The notes beneath the pieces are model-generated. The model ran no database searches. It was not told the DNA's origin and saw nothing but the letters and a program-made list of their open reading frames with translations. A stretch of 64,000 nt of DNA from JAIQFL01 sp035501495. GTDB taxonomy: Bacteria > Acidobacteriota > Terriglobia > Bryobacterales > Bryobacteraceae. Positions 17,019 through 26,058 of the stretch are shown piece after piece. A program made the translations under genes and the position numbers. Numbering within the stretch: position 1 is the first letter of the stretch; every line of letters begins with the position of its first letter. The DNA is taken from assembly GCA_035501495.1 (NCBI GenBank), contig DATJWB010000038.1, forward strand, positions 26,475-90,474, read 5' to 3'.

Positions 17019-17711
17019 GTGTCCATCTTACTGGTCGACGACGATGCGGAACTCAGCGCCCTTTTGGGCGAGTTCCTGAAGCGAGAAGGCTTTCAGGTGG
17101 AATCCGAGCATGAAGGTCACCGCGGGCTCGAAAAGGCCATGCAGCCAGGTGTGGACCTGGTAGTGCTCGACGTGATGTTGCCGGGCATCGACGGTTTCGA
17201 GATTCTACGCAGACTGCGCCCAAAGAGCAAGGTGCCGGTGATCATGCTGACGGCGCGCGGCGAAGATGTGGACCGGATTATCGGGCTCGAATTGGGCGCG
17301 GACGATTATCTGCCGAAACCCTTCAACCCGCGCGAGCTGGCAGCCCGAATTCGGGCTATCCAGAGGCGCTACGAACCGCGCGCTGCGACGCCCTCGGGAC
17401 GGCTGGAAGTCAATGGCGTGGTACTTGACACAGGGACGCGTGAGGTTCTGTCTCATGGAAAGCAGGTGGAGTTAACCACATTCGAGTTCGATATTTTGGA
17501 ACTTCTGATGCGATCCGCGGGACGGGTGCTTTCGCGCGACACCCTGATGGAGAATTTCTACAATCGCAAAGCCACGGCGTTCGACCGCTCCATCGACATG
17601 CACATCAGCCACCTGCGGAAGAAGCTGGAAGACGGCGACACATTGATTAAAACCATACGCGGCGTGGGCTATCAGTTCTGCCGCACGCCTGAGGACGCGC
17701 GCGTCGAATGA
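17019..17711 (+). CDS. OmpR-family response regulator, CpxR-like
   Basis: The protein has 230 residues from a GTG at 17019. The receiver domain (1-118) has the acidic pocket DDD near residues 7-9, phospho-acceptor Asp51 in VVLDVMLPGIDG and the conserved Lys100 in LPKPFNPRE. A winged-helix DNA-binding domain follows (about 130-225; RDTLMENFYNRK, DMHISHLRKKLE, IRGVGYQF). It would be phosphorylated by the kinase encoded next, with which it overlaps by four bases (ATGA). The divergent Spy-like gene and the GTAAA sites make a Cpx-type envelope-stress role likely. Orthology to enterobacterial CpxR is not proved by sequence alone. Confidence 0.92.
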   Translation: MSILLVDDDAELSALLGEFLKREGFQVESEHEGHRGLEKAMQPGVDLVVLDVMLPGIDGFEILRRLRPKSKVPVIMLTARGEDVDRIIGLELGADDYLPKPFNPRELAARIRAIQRRYEPRAATPSGRLEVNGVVLDTGTREVLSHGKQVELTTFEFDILELLMRSAGRVLSRDTLMENFYNRKATAFDRSIDMHISHLRKKLEDGDTLIKTIRGVGYQFCRTPEDARVE

Positions 17712-19039
17712 GGACTCTGTTCGCCAAGATCCTGCTCTGGTTCTGGTGCACGGCCGCGATATTCGTGGTGGGGTCGGCTTTCATTTCCGCGCTCAGCGTC
17801 AACCAGAACGCCTCTGACCAGCAGGCCCCCGGCGCCAGGCTCGTCAAGTTTCAGTTGGAAGAGGCCCGTGTAAGCTATGAGACCGGAGGCAGGCCGGCTC
17901 TCCAGCTTTTTCTCGACAACCTCCAGAAAATCTACGACGCCAAGGGAGTGCTGACCGACGAGAACGGCCGCGACCTGCTGACCAACGAGGATCGCTCCGA
18001 CCTGGTGCGGCGGGCTCGCCGGCGGCCGGTCTTTCCCTATATTCGCGCCGGCGACAGCATGGTGGCGCGAACCGCCGATGACGGCCGCTACTGGTTTTTT
18101 CTGATCGTGCCGCGCGAGAACCCCGCTTCGTGGTTCCTGATGCCCGAGCACGTGTTCATGATGGGGGCGGCGGTGTTGCTGTGCTATTGGCTGGCTTACC
18201 ACCTTACCAGCCCGGTTCGAAAACTCCAGAAGGCGGTGGAGCGGTTCGGGCGCGGCGACCTCTCCGCGCGCGCGGCCTCGAACCGGCTGGATGAACTCGG
18301 CCAGTTGGCCCGCACTTTCGACCGCATGGCAGACCGGATCGAAACGTTGCTAACCGCCGAGCGCCGGCTCCTGCTCGACATCTCGCACGAACTGCGCTCG
18401 CCGCTGGCCCGGCTGGGGGTTGCAGTAGAACTGGCGCGGTCCGGCGACGACTTGAATTCCGCTCTGAACCGCATCCAAAAGGAGTCGGACCGCCTGAATT
18501 CCCTGGTCGGACAGCTGCTGCAGGTCACCCGCGCGGAGGGCGATCCCAGCTCCTTGCGACAGAACCCGGTGCGGCTGGACGAGCTGGTGCAGCAACTGGT
18601 GGACGATTCCGCGATCGAAGCAGCCGCGCACGGCTGCGAGGTCAAGTACCAGAAGCACGACCCGGTAACCGTCGCGGGCGATCCCGAGATGCTGCGCCGC
18701 GCGGTGGAGAATGTCATCCGCAACGCCATCCGCTACTCGCCGCGTGAATCGGCTGTGGAGGTCTCGTTGGTACGGAACAACGGCAATGCGGTGGTCGATG
18801 TGCGGGATCATGGTCCGGGTGTGCCGGCCGAAGCGCTGCCGCGTCTGTTCGACGCGTTCTACCGGGTGGAGAGCGATCGCGATCGCTCCAGCGGAGGCAT
18901 CGGGCTCGGCCTGTCGATCGCGCGGCGCGCCATCGAGCTGCACAAGGGACACATTCGCGCCAGGAATGCGGAGCCGGGGCTGGAGGTGGAGATGGAGATC
19001 CCGGTGAAGCACACCAATGGTGCGGGTGAAACGGGCTAG
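17708..19039 (+). CDS. Sensor histidine kinase, CpxA-like
   Basis: The 443-residue inner-membrane kinase has a first membrane helix at about 7-29, a periplasmic domain at 30-148, a second helix at about 149-167, a HAMP linker (SPVRKLQKAVERFGRGDL) and the dimerisation H-box LLLDISHELRSPLARLG with phospho-accepting His227. The ATP-binding domain has VIRNAIRYSP (N box), VRDHGPGVP (G1) and GGIGLGLSIARR (G2). The overall plan and length match CpxA. It would phosphorylate the regulator encoded directly upstream, with which it is translationally coupled. The signal it senses is unknown; by context, periplasmic protein damage, possibly damped by the Spy-like protein. Confidence 0.92.
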   Translation: MRTLFAKILLWFWCTAAIFVVGSAFISALSVNQNASDQQAPGARLVKFQLEEARVSYETGGRPALQLFLDNLQKIYDAKGVLTDENGRDLLTNEDRSDLVRRARRRPVFPYIRAGDSMVARTADDGRYWFFLIVPRENPASWFLMPEHVFMMGAAVLLCYWLAYHLTSPVRKLQKAVERFGRGDLSARAASNRLDELGQLARTFDRMADRIETLLTAERRLLLDISHELRSPLARLGVAVELARSGDDLNSALNRIQKESDRLNSLVGQLLQVTRAEGDPSSLRQNPVRLDELVQQLVDDSAIEAAAHGCEVKYQKHDPVTVAGDPEMLRRAVENVIRNAIRYSPRESAVEVSLVRNNGNAVVDVRDHGPGVPAEALPRLFDAFYRVESDRDRSSGGIGLGLSIARRAIELHKGHIRARNAEPGLEVEMEIPVKHTNGAGETG

Positions 19040-19050
19040 AATGGGGAACC

Positions 19051-19422
19051 ATGGATCTTGAGCGGGCGATGGAGTTCATTCTGGAGCAGCAGGCGCAGAT
19101 GCAAGCGCAACAGGCGCAGATGCAAGCCCAACAGGCGCAGATGCAAGCGCAACAGGTGCAGATGCAAGCGCAACAGGTGCAGATGCAGGCCGATATGGGG
19201 CAAGCGGCAAGAGTACATCAGGAGGAGATAGCAGACCTCAGAAAACTGTTCGCTCAGGGCGCCAAGATCCTGGTGAGCAACCGAGAGAAGATCCAGGAGA
19301 CCGACCGCCGGATTTCGGCTCTAGTTGACGCTCAACTCGCAAGCGAGCGGGAATTGAAGGAATTGCGCGACATCGTGAGAGCCTTCATCGAGTCCCTGCG
19401 CAAGGGCGGCAACGGGAATTAA
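19051..19422 (+). CDS. Coiled-coil protein with Gln/Met/Ala heptads
   Basis: The 123-residue protein has no signal peptide or membrane helix. Residues 12-50 consist of near-identical seven-residue units of the type QAQMQAQ, which predict a continuous coiled coil. The C-terminal half (EEIADLRKLFAQG, REKIQETDRRISALVDAQL) is also helical and charged. It starts 12 bases after the histidine-kinase gene on the same strand, so it may be the last gene of that operon; a functional link is unproved. Short proteins of this layout are common and poorly characterised. The repeat number probably varies between strains. Confidence 0.65.
   Translation: MDLERAMEFILEQQAQMQAQQAQMQAQQAQMQAQQVQMQAQQVQMQADMGQAARVHQEEIADLRKLFAQGAKILVSNREKIQETDRRISALVDAQLASERELKELRDIVRAFIESLRKGGNGN
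19090..19194 (+). repeat. Tandem 21-bp repeats encoding heptads
   Basis: Four full units and one partial copy of CAGGCGCAGATGCAAGCGCA-type sequence follow each other with very few changes. The 21-bp length keeps the frame. Slippage could change copy number without breaking the protein. Confidence 0.85.
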
Positions 19423-19486
19423 CCCCGTTTCCTGGTACTCCTCCATCATCTATTGTTCGAAACCTTCCCTCCGCTACAATCGTCAG

Positions 19487-22400
19487 ATGATCATGCCCCG
19501 ACGGTTCTTACCGGCCTATTACGCCATCTTACTGGCCGTTTCCCTTGGTTTACCTCTCCCCGCCCAGAAAGCCTCGAATCATTACGCAGTGATCCTTTCA
19601 GACCTCCCGGTAGCACGCCGCTTCACCACACGCGAGCAGATGCGGTCCGTCGAAGCGCAAGACTATCGGCGGCAGATCGAGCTGAAACAGCAAAGCCTCA
19701 AAGCCGAGTTGGCGGCGCGGCGGTTTAACGTTGTGGGCTCGGTTTCGACACTCTCGAATTCGGTGTTTGTAGTCTCCACCGCCGACCGCGTCAACGAGAT
19801 CGAATCGCTTCCCGGGGTGGCGGCGGTGATCCCCATGCGCAAGCTGCGGAGCCGGATGAATCGCGCGGCGCAGCTCATGAACGCGCCGGCGGCGTGGAAC
19901 CTGGTCGGCGGCATGAACAATGCCGGCGCCGGTCTGAAGATCGCGATCCTGGATAGCGGCATCGATCAGACCAACCCTGCCTTTCAGGATTCCTCCTTGC
20001 AGCCCCCCGCAGGCTTTCCCATTTGTACCAACAATCACCCGGAAGACTGCGCCTTCACCAATAACAAGGTGATCGTCGCCCGCAGTTACATCCGCCTGAT
20101 CTCGGCGGGAGCCGATCCCAACAATGTGGCAGCCACTTCAATGCCAGACGACTACACGCCCCGGGATCGCCTGGGCCACGGCTCCGCGACCGCGTCGGTT
20201 GCGGCGGCGAACCAAAATTCGAGCGCATTGACCTTTTCCGGGATTGCCCCCAAAGCCTTTTTGGGAAGCTACAAGATTTCCGGATCGCCCGACGGGGTAG
20301 GCACGGGCTCCACGAGCACGTTTGAAGATATCGCCGCGATGGCAATTGAAGACGCACTCAACGACGGGATGGACGTCGCGAATTTTTCCTACGGCGTTCT
20401 GGCTGTGTCGGGTCCCCTGGATAGCGGCGCGACGTGCGGACGGCCGGCGGGCACTCCTTGCGATTTCATCGCCTCGGTCTTCGAGCAGGCTGCAGAGGCC
20501 GGAATGGTGATCACGGTATCGGCGGGCAATGACGGCGAGTTCACCGCCCAGCAGTATCCGAGTTTTAACCTGATTTCCTCGCCGAGCAATGCACCCTCGG
20601 TGATCTCGGTGGGCGCGACGTTGAACTCCCACGTTTTGGCCCCGGGGGTCAGCATGCTGGATGGCCCCGCGAGCCTGCAGTCCATCCCTGCGCAGACCAG
20701 CGATTTGCTGGCCTTCGTCCGCACCGCGTATTACTTCCCTCTCGTCGATGTGACGCAATTGGGCGACGACGGGACCGCCTGCAAGGCCCTTCCAGCCAGT
20801 TCGCTCGCCGGATCTATTGCACTCATTCAGCAGAGTCCCAACGCCAGCACCTGCAGCTTCTCGGACCAGGCCTTCAACGCCGCCGATGCGGGCGCATACG
20901 GCGTCATTTTTTACATGGCGAGTTCGGCGGCGGCGGTTCCCGCCGAAGTGGAAGACGCCTTTGGAAACTTTCCAAACCTGGCCACCGCGGTGGTGGTTGC
21001 CCAGGGAGACGGCCAGGCGCTCAAGAGCTACATCGATGCCAACGCAGGCGCCAACGTGCTGATCGATCCCGCGGGAACCGAGATGGACCTGCCTACCTAC
21101 AACAAGGTGTGGAGCTTCAGCCCCGCATTGGCGGCGAATCAAATGCTCGGCTTCTCTTCGCCCGGACCGGATGCGGGGGATCTTACCATCAAACCCGATA
21201 TCGTGGCGGTCGGCGGAGCAGATCCGAACTATCAACCGAGCTTTCCTGATGGAACTACCATACCCGGGCAAAGCGGACTCTACATGGCGGTGCAAAGCTT
21301 CGATCCCAACGTTCCCGCTGACGAAGCGCCACTTTTCAGCCCTACCGGTTACAGCGCCCTGGACGGCACCAGTTTTTCGGCGCCGATGGTAGCGGGCGCG
21401 GCAGCCCTGGTCAAACAATCGCACCCCAATATGACTGCCGCGCAGATCAAGGCGGTGTTGATGAACTCGGCCGCCCAGGATACCACCACCGACGAGTACG
21501 GCTTCTCGGTGGACGCAGTTTCGGAGGGAGCGGGAAGACTGGATGCGGGTGCGGCCGCCAGCGCGACGGTCGTGGCCAGTGTGGTGACAGCCGACGGATC
21601 CAATCCCGTATCGCTTTCTTTCGGCGCCCTGAAGAGCAGTGCCCTGCCGATCAAGAAGCAGGTGAAGATCACGAATCTCGGTTCGAGCTCTGTTTCCCTG
21701 ACCTTGGGCTTCGCTCCGACGGAGAAGTTCACTGGCGCAACCCTCTCGGTCGATCAGACCAGCGTAACCGTTCCGGCGGGTGGCTCCACGACAGTCAACG
21801 TGACGCTGGGCGGATCGCTGCCGGGTACGGGCGAATACTCCGGCGCTCTCACCCTGCAGGGGACAGGCGTTTCCCTTCGAGTGCCCTACATGTTTCTGGT
21901 GCCTTTCGGAACCGGTTATGACGTCGTTCCTTTCACCTCATCCGTCCTCGCCCCGCCTTGCTTTGAAGGCCTCCCGGGGGGCGATGCGGGCGTGGTCGGA
22001 GTCAGGCTGATTGATGCGGCGGGGGCACCGCTCGTTGGAACATCCGTCACGTTCAGTACTTCGCGTGCGAGTGCCGGGACTACCCTCGCAAATCCCACAC
22101 AGCAATCCGTGGGCTACAAACCTACTACTTGTACCGTAACCAGCACCGGCACCTCGGCCGTTTGCCCAACGGACCAATACGGCCTGGCGTACGCCGAAGT
22201 GTTGTTGTCAACCCAGGTGGGGTCGAACCCATCGATCACTGCCCGCGGCGGAGGCGTGTCGTACGTTTTTGGCGGAGCGTCAAACGGTTGCGCCAGCGCG
22301 GTGATCGCGCAGCCCAACATCACCTCGATCACGGACTCGAGCTCGGGATCGACCTCCGCGGTTCCCGGCTCCTATGTGGCCATTACCGGCTCCGCCCTCG

Positions 22401-23098
22401 CTAATCCCGCGGAGATCTTCGCGGCGGATGGCGTCGGCGATTATGCGTTCAACGTTCCGCTGCCTTTGAGCCTGGATGGCGTGTCCGCGAGCTTCGACGT
22501 GCCGGGGGCCTACGATGGCAAGCCCATCGATTACAATGGCGGCGCGGGCGCTTTCACGTTTGTCAGCGCGGATGGGGGAACGGTAATCGTGCAGGTGCCC
22601 TGGGAAGTGCAGGGCGCATCATCAGTGCAGGTGAAGGTGACCACCGACTTTTTCGCTCCCAGCAATGTGATCACCGTCCCGCTGGTGCCGTATGCCCCTT
22701 CCATCTTCACCCAGCCTGATGGCAGCGGCATCGCCTATGCTTACGACGTGACCACTCAATCGGAGATCACCACCACCAATCCGGCCCATGCCGGAGACGA
22801 GGTGGAGATCTGGGCTAATGGATTGGGACCGGTGAACAATCAGCCGGTTACCGGAAACCTGCCGGACCCCTCGACGCCCGCCACCACGACCACTACGCCC
22901 ACCGTCACGCTAGGCGGAACGAATGCCACGGTCACCTACAGCGGGCTCGACTTCAACAGCCTGTTCGACTCGCCTTACTTGCTGCAGTACGGCGTGGCGA
23001 TTACGATTCCCTCCGGTTTGGCGCCCGGCAAGCTGCCCGTGGTGATTTCGATCGGCGGGGTGTCCTCGAGTCCTCTGCCGCTGCCTGTCAGCAAGTGA
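19487..23098 (+). CDS. Giant secreted subtilisin-like (S8) protease with a TIGR03437-type C-terminus
   Basis: The 1203-residue protein has a signal peptide (MIMPRRFLPAYYAILLAVS) and an inhibitor-like propeptide at about 30-125. The catalytic domain has Asp156 (AILDSGID), His231 (RLGHGSATAS) and Ser629 (DGTSFSAPMVAGAA); the oxyanion asparagine lies in VSAGNDGEF. A PA-type insertion of about 150 residues sits between His and Ser, as in extracellular subtilases. After the protease come a beta-sandwich domain and, from about residue 940, a TIGR03437-like domain with the PGSYVAITGSAL and IWANGLGP patterns. It probably degrades proteins outside the cell. The triad is complete, so it should be active. 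Start could also be the ATG at 19493. Confidence 0.92.
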   Translation: MIMPRRFLPAYYAILLAVSLGLPLPAQKASNHYAVILSDLPVARRFTTREQMRSVEAQDYRRQIELKQQSLKAELAARRFNVVGSVSTLSNSVFVVSTADRVNEIESLPGVAAVIPMRKLRSRMNRAAQLMNAPAAWNLVGGMNNAGAGLKIAILDSGIDQTNPAFQDSSLQPPAGFPICTNNHPEDCAFTNNKVIVARSYIRLISAGADPNNVAATSMPDDYTPRDRLGHGSATASVAAANQNSSALTFSGIAPKAFLGSYKISGSPDGVGTGSTSTFEDIAAMAIEDALNDGMDVANFSYGVLAVSGPLDSGATCGRPAGTPCDFIASVFEQAAEAGMVITVSAGNDGEFTAQQYPSFNLISSPSNAPSVISVGATLNSHVLAPGVSMLDGPASLQSIPAQTSDLLAFVRTAYYFPLVDVTQLGDDGTACKALPASSLAGSIALIQQSPNASTCSFSDQAFNAADAGAYGVIFYMASSAAAVPAEVEDAFGNFPNLATAVVVAQGDGQALKSYIDANAGANVLIDPAGTEMDLPTYNKVWSFSPALAANQMLGFSSPGPDAGDLTIKPDIVAVGGADPNYQPSFPDGTTIPGQSGLYMAVQSFDPNVPADEAPLFSPTGYSALDGTSFSAPMVAGAAALVKQSHPNMTAAQIKAVLMNSAAQDTTTDEYGFSVDAVSEGAGRLDAGAAASATVVASVVTADGSNPVSLSFGALKSSALPIKKQVKITNLGSSSVSLTLGFAPTEKFTGATLSVDQTSVTVPAGGSTTVNVTLGGSLPGTGEYSGALTLQGTGVSLRVPYMFLVPFGTGYDVVPFTSSVLAPPCFEGLPGGDAGVVGVRLIDAAGAPLVGTSVTFSTSRASAGTTLANPTQQSVGYKPTTCTVTSTGTSAVCPTDQYGLAYAEVLLSTQVGSNPSITARGGGVSYVFGGASNGCASAVIAQPNITSITDSSSGSTSAVPGSYVAITGSALANPAEIFAADGVGDYAFNVPLPLSLDGVSASFDVPGAYDGKPIDYNGGAGAFTFVSADGGTVIVQVPWEVQGASSVQVKVTTDFFAPSNVITVPLVPYAPSIFTQPDGSGIAYAYDVTTQSEITTTNPAHAGDEVEIWANGLGPVNNQPVTGNLPDPSTPATTTTTPTVTLGGTNATVTYSGLDFNSLFDSPYLLQYGVAITIPSGLAPGKLPVVISIGGVSSSPLPLPVSK

Positions 23099-23219
23099 CG
23101 GCTGGACCTGAACCAGCGATAGCGAACCCCGCGCGGGAGCAGTGTGTTACCATGCAGATTGACTCCGCCTCGGTCCGCTGGAGGCACATCCGTTTTACCG
23201 AAGTGGACCACCTTCATCA

Positions 23220-24245
<1,026 letters not shown>

Positions 24246-24334
24246 GCGGCATTATTCGGGTCACTCGCCAGCGCCCGTCACGATTTTGATACAGGCGCGC
24301 CGGGCAACCCCGCGGGTAGAATGATAAGGGAAGC

Positions 24335-25519
24335 ATGGAAGCCTTTCTCAACCGGTACCGCAGCATCAGCGTCCTGCTGCTGGTGATCCTCGGACAGCTT
24401 CTCCTGATCGCCTATCGAGTGAAGAACAAGCAGGATGTGCCGTTGATCCGTGTGTGGGCGGTCACCGCGGTGTCTCCAGCCGCCCGCGTACTGGAGGGAC
24501 TGCGCGGGGGAAGCAGCGGTTTTCTCCACAGCTATATCGTGCTCCATGATGCCGACACGGAGAATCGCCGGCTGCGCGAGGAGAACGGCCAGCTCAAATT
24601 GGAAAACATCTTCCTGAAGAACGAGTTGAATCGTGCGGACCGGGCAAAGGCGCTGCAGCTGTTCCAGGCCCGTACGGCTTCCAAGGCGGTGGCCGCCAGC
24701 ATCATCATGATGGGCGCGGGATCGAGCTCGAGAGAGGTTTTTGTAGACCGGGGCTCGACCTCGGGCATCATGCGCGGAATGGCTGTGGTCACACCGGATG
24801 GCATCGTGGGAATCGTCAGGGCTGCCTACCCCACGGCATCCGAGGTCCTGTTGATTACCGATGCGGACTTCGCCGCCGGCGTGGTCACCCAAAAAACGCA
24901 GGTCCGCGGGACGCTCAAAGGCGACGGGACGCCAACCTGCCGCGTCGATTACGTCCCGGCCGAGGACAAAGTGGAGGCCGGCGACTGGTTCTACACTTCG
25001 GGTGAGGACCGTGTCTTCCCCAGCGGCTTCCCGGTAGGCGTCATCAAATCCGTGAGGCCCGCGCAGCCTTTCCAGGAAATCCTGGTCGAGCCAGTCGGCC
25101 TGAAGGCCGGGCAGGAAGATGTGCTGATCCTGACGGAGGGTGTTCACCAGGAGATTCCCGACACCCCGGTTACCAATCAGCCGATTTATATCGCGCCACC
25201 GCCCCCGAATTCGAATACGACCGTTACCGACCTGCCGACTGGAGCCACCGGTACGGAGGCGGACCGGCTCCGGGCTTTGTACAAGTCGGTGGGCGATGCC
25301 CAAAATCACACTTTTGGCCAAGGGGAGCCTGGATCCAAGCCGCCTGACTTTTCCAAGCTGCCGGTAAAACCGGGAACCGGGGCGGCGGCGACATCTCCCC
25401 AACCCCTGACCCCTAACTCCCAACCCCCGGTTTCCAACCCCCAACCCCCGCCTCAGCCCCCAACTGTGAGGCGGTCCAATCAGGCCGCGGGCGCTCCGGG
25501 AGGCCCGCCCAAAGAATGA
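24335..25519 (+). CDS. mreC: Rod-shape-determining protein MreC with a proline-rich tail
   Basis: The 394-residue protein has one membrane helix (about 11-30), a coiled coil (about 70-105; NRRLREENGQLKLENIFLKN) and two beta-barrel subdomains ending near residue 270, all typical of MreC. It bridges the MreB filaments and the periplasmic synthases. Beyond about residue 290 comes a tail of low complexity, ending in Pro/Gln-rich sequence encoded by a C-rich repeat that also occurs in mrdA. Most MreC proteins lack such a tail. A Shine-Dalgarno-like AAGGG lies four bases before the ATG. It overlaps mreD by four bases (ATGA), which implies coupling. Confidence 0.93.
   Translation: MEAFLNRYRSISVLLLVILGQLLLIAYRVKNKQDVPLIRVWAVTAVSPAARVLEGLRGGSSGFLHSYIVLHDADTENRRLREENGQLKLENIFLKNELNRADRAKALQLFQARTASKAVAASIIMMGAGSSSREVFVDRGSTSGIMRGMAVVTPDGIVGIVRAAYPTASEVLLITDADFAAGVVTQKTQVRGTLKGDGTPTCRVDYVPAEDKVEAGDWFYTSGEDRVFPSGFPVGVIKSVRPAQPFQEILVEPVGLKAGQEDVLILTEGVHQEIPDTPVTNQPIYIAPPPPNSNTTVTDLPTGATGTEADRLRALYKSVGDAQNHTFGQGEPGSKPPDFSKLPVKPGTGAAATSPQPLTPNSQPPVSNPQPPPQPPTVRRSNQAAGAPGGPPKE
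25396..25465 (+). repeat. C-rich, telomere-like heptamer repeat inside mreC
   Basis: The stretch is made of CCCCAAC, CCCTGAC and CCCTAAC-like units and encodes the tail PQPLTPNSQPP. The same style of sequence recurs in mrdA about 6 kb downstream. Its G-rich complement could fold into a G-quadruplex. It stays in frame to the end of the gene. Confidence 0.7.
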
Positions 25520-26049
25520 GCCACGGCGGCACCCGCATCCTTCTCAGCAGCCAGCGGGAAGGGCAGGTTTCGCGCTTTCGGGCCTGGGTGCTGCTGGCCA
25601 TCCCACTGGCGGCAATCCTGTTTCAGGTCTACGTGCCCCTGTTCTTCCAGTTTCTGGGCTTTCTCGAGATGCCGCTGCTGGTGGTGATGTATTTTGCCCT
25701 CATGCGCCGCAACCCGATCAGCGGGCTTCTTTTGGGCGCCGGAGTGGGTCTCGCCCAGGACGCGCTCTCCAAGAATCCCCTGGGGATGTTCGGGATCGTG
25801 AATACGCTGGTGGGCTACTTTGCGGCCTCCGTCGGCATGCGCATCGACGTGGACCAAGGTGTCATCCGGCTCCTGCTGTCGTTCTTCTTCTGCCTGTTTC
25901 ACCAGTTGATGTACTGGGTGCTGGTGCGGGCGCTGCTCGACCAGCCTTTGGCTTTCGACGTCCAGCGTACCCTTCTGAAGGCCGTGCTCAACGCGGTGGT
26001 AGGAGTTTCGGTGTTTCATTTCCTCGATAAGCTGCGCGAGACGGTGTGA
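25516..26049 (+). CDS. mreD: Rod-shape-determining protein MreD
   Basis: This 177-residue hydrophobic protein has about five membrane segments (for example WVLLAIPLAAILFQVYV and LLLSFFFCLFHQLMYWV) and the PISGLLLGAGVGLAQDAL region seen in MreD. It belongs to the elongasome in the inner membrane, where it probably balances the activation of PBP2-RodA by MreC. Its ATG overlaps the mreC stop. MreD is poorly conserved, so its position after mreC is a main argument for the identity. Confidence 0.9.
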   Translation: MSHGGTRILLSSQREGQVSRFRAWVLLAIPLAAILFQVYVPLFFQFLGFLEMPLLVVMYFALMRRNPISGLLLGAGVGLAQDALSKNPLGMFGIVNTLVGYFAASVGMRIDVDQGVIRLLLSFFFCLFHQLMYWVLVRALLDQPLAFDVQRTLLKAVLNAVVGVSVFHFLDKLRETV

Positions 26050-26058
26050 AACTGAATC

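Noticed and set aside
19090..19194. Tandem repeats that might suggest a CRISPR array.
   Set aside because: The units are directly adjacent, without spacers, and encode heptads in frame.
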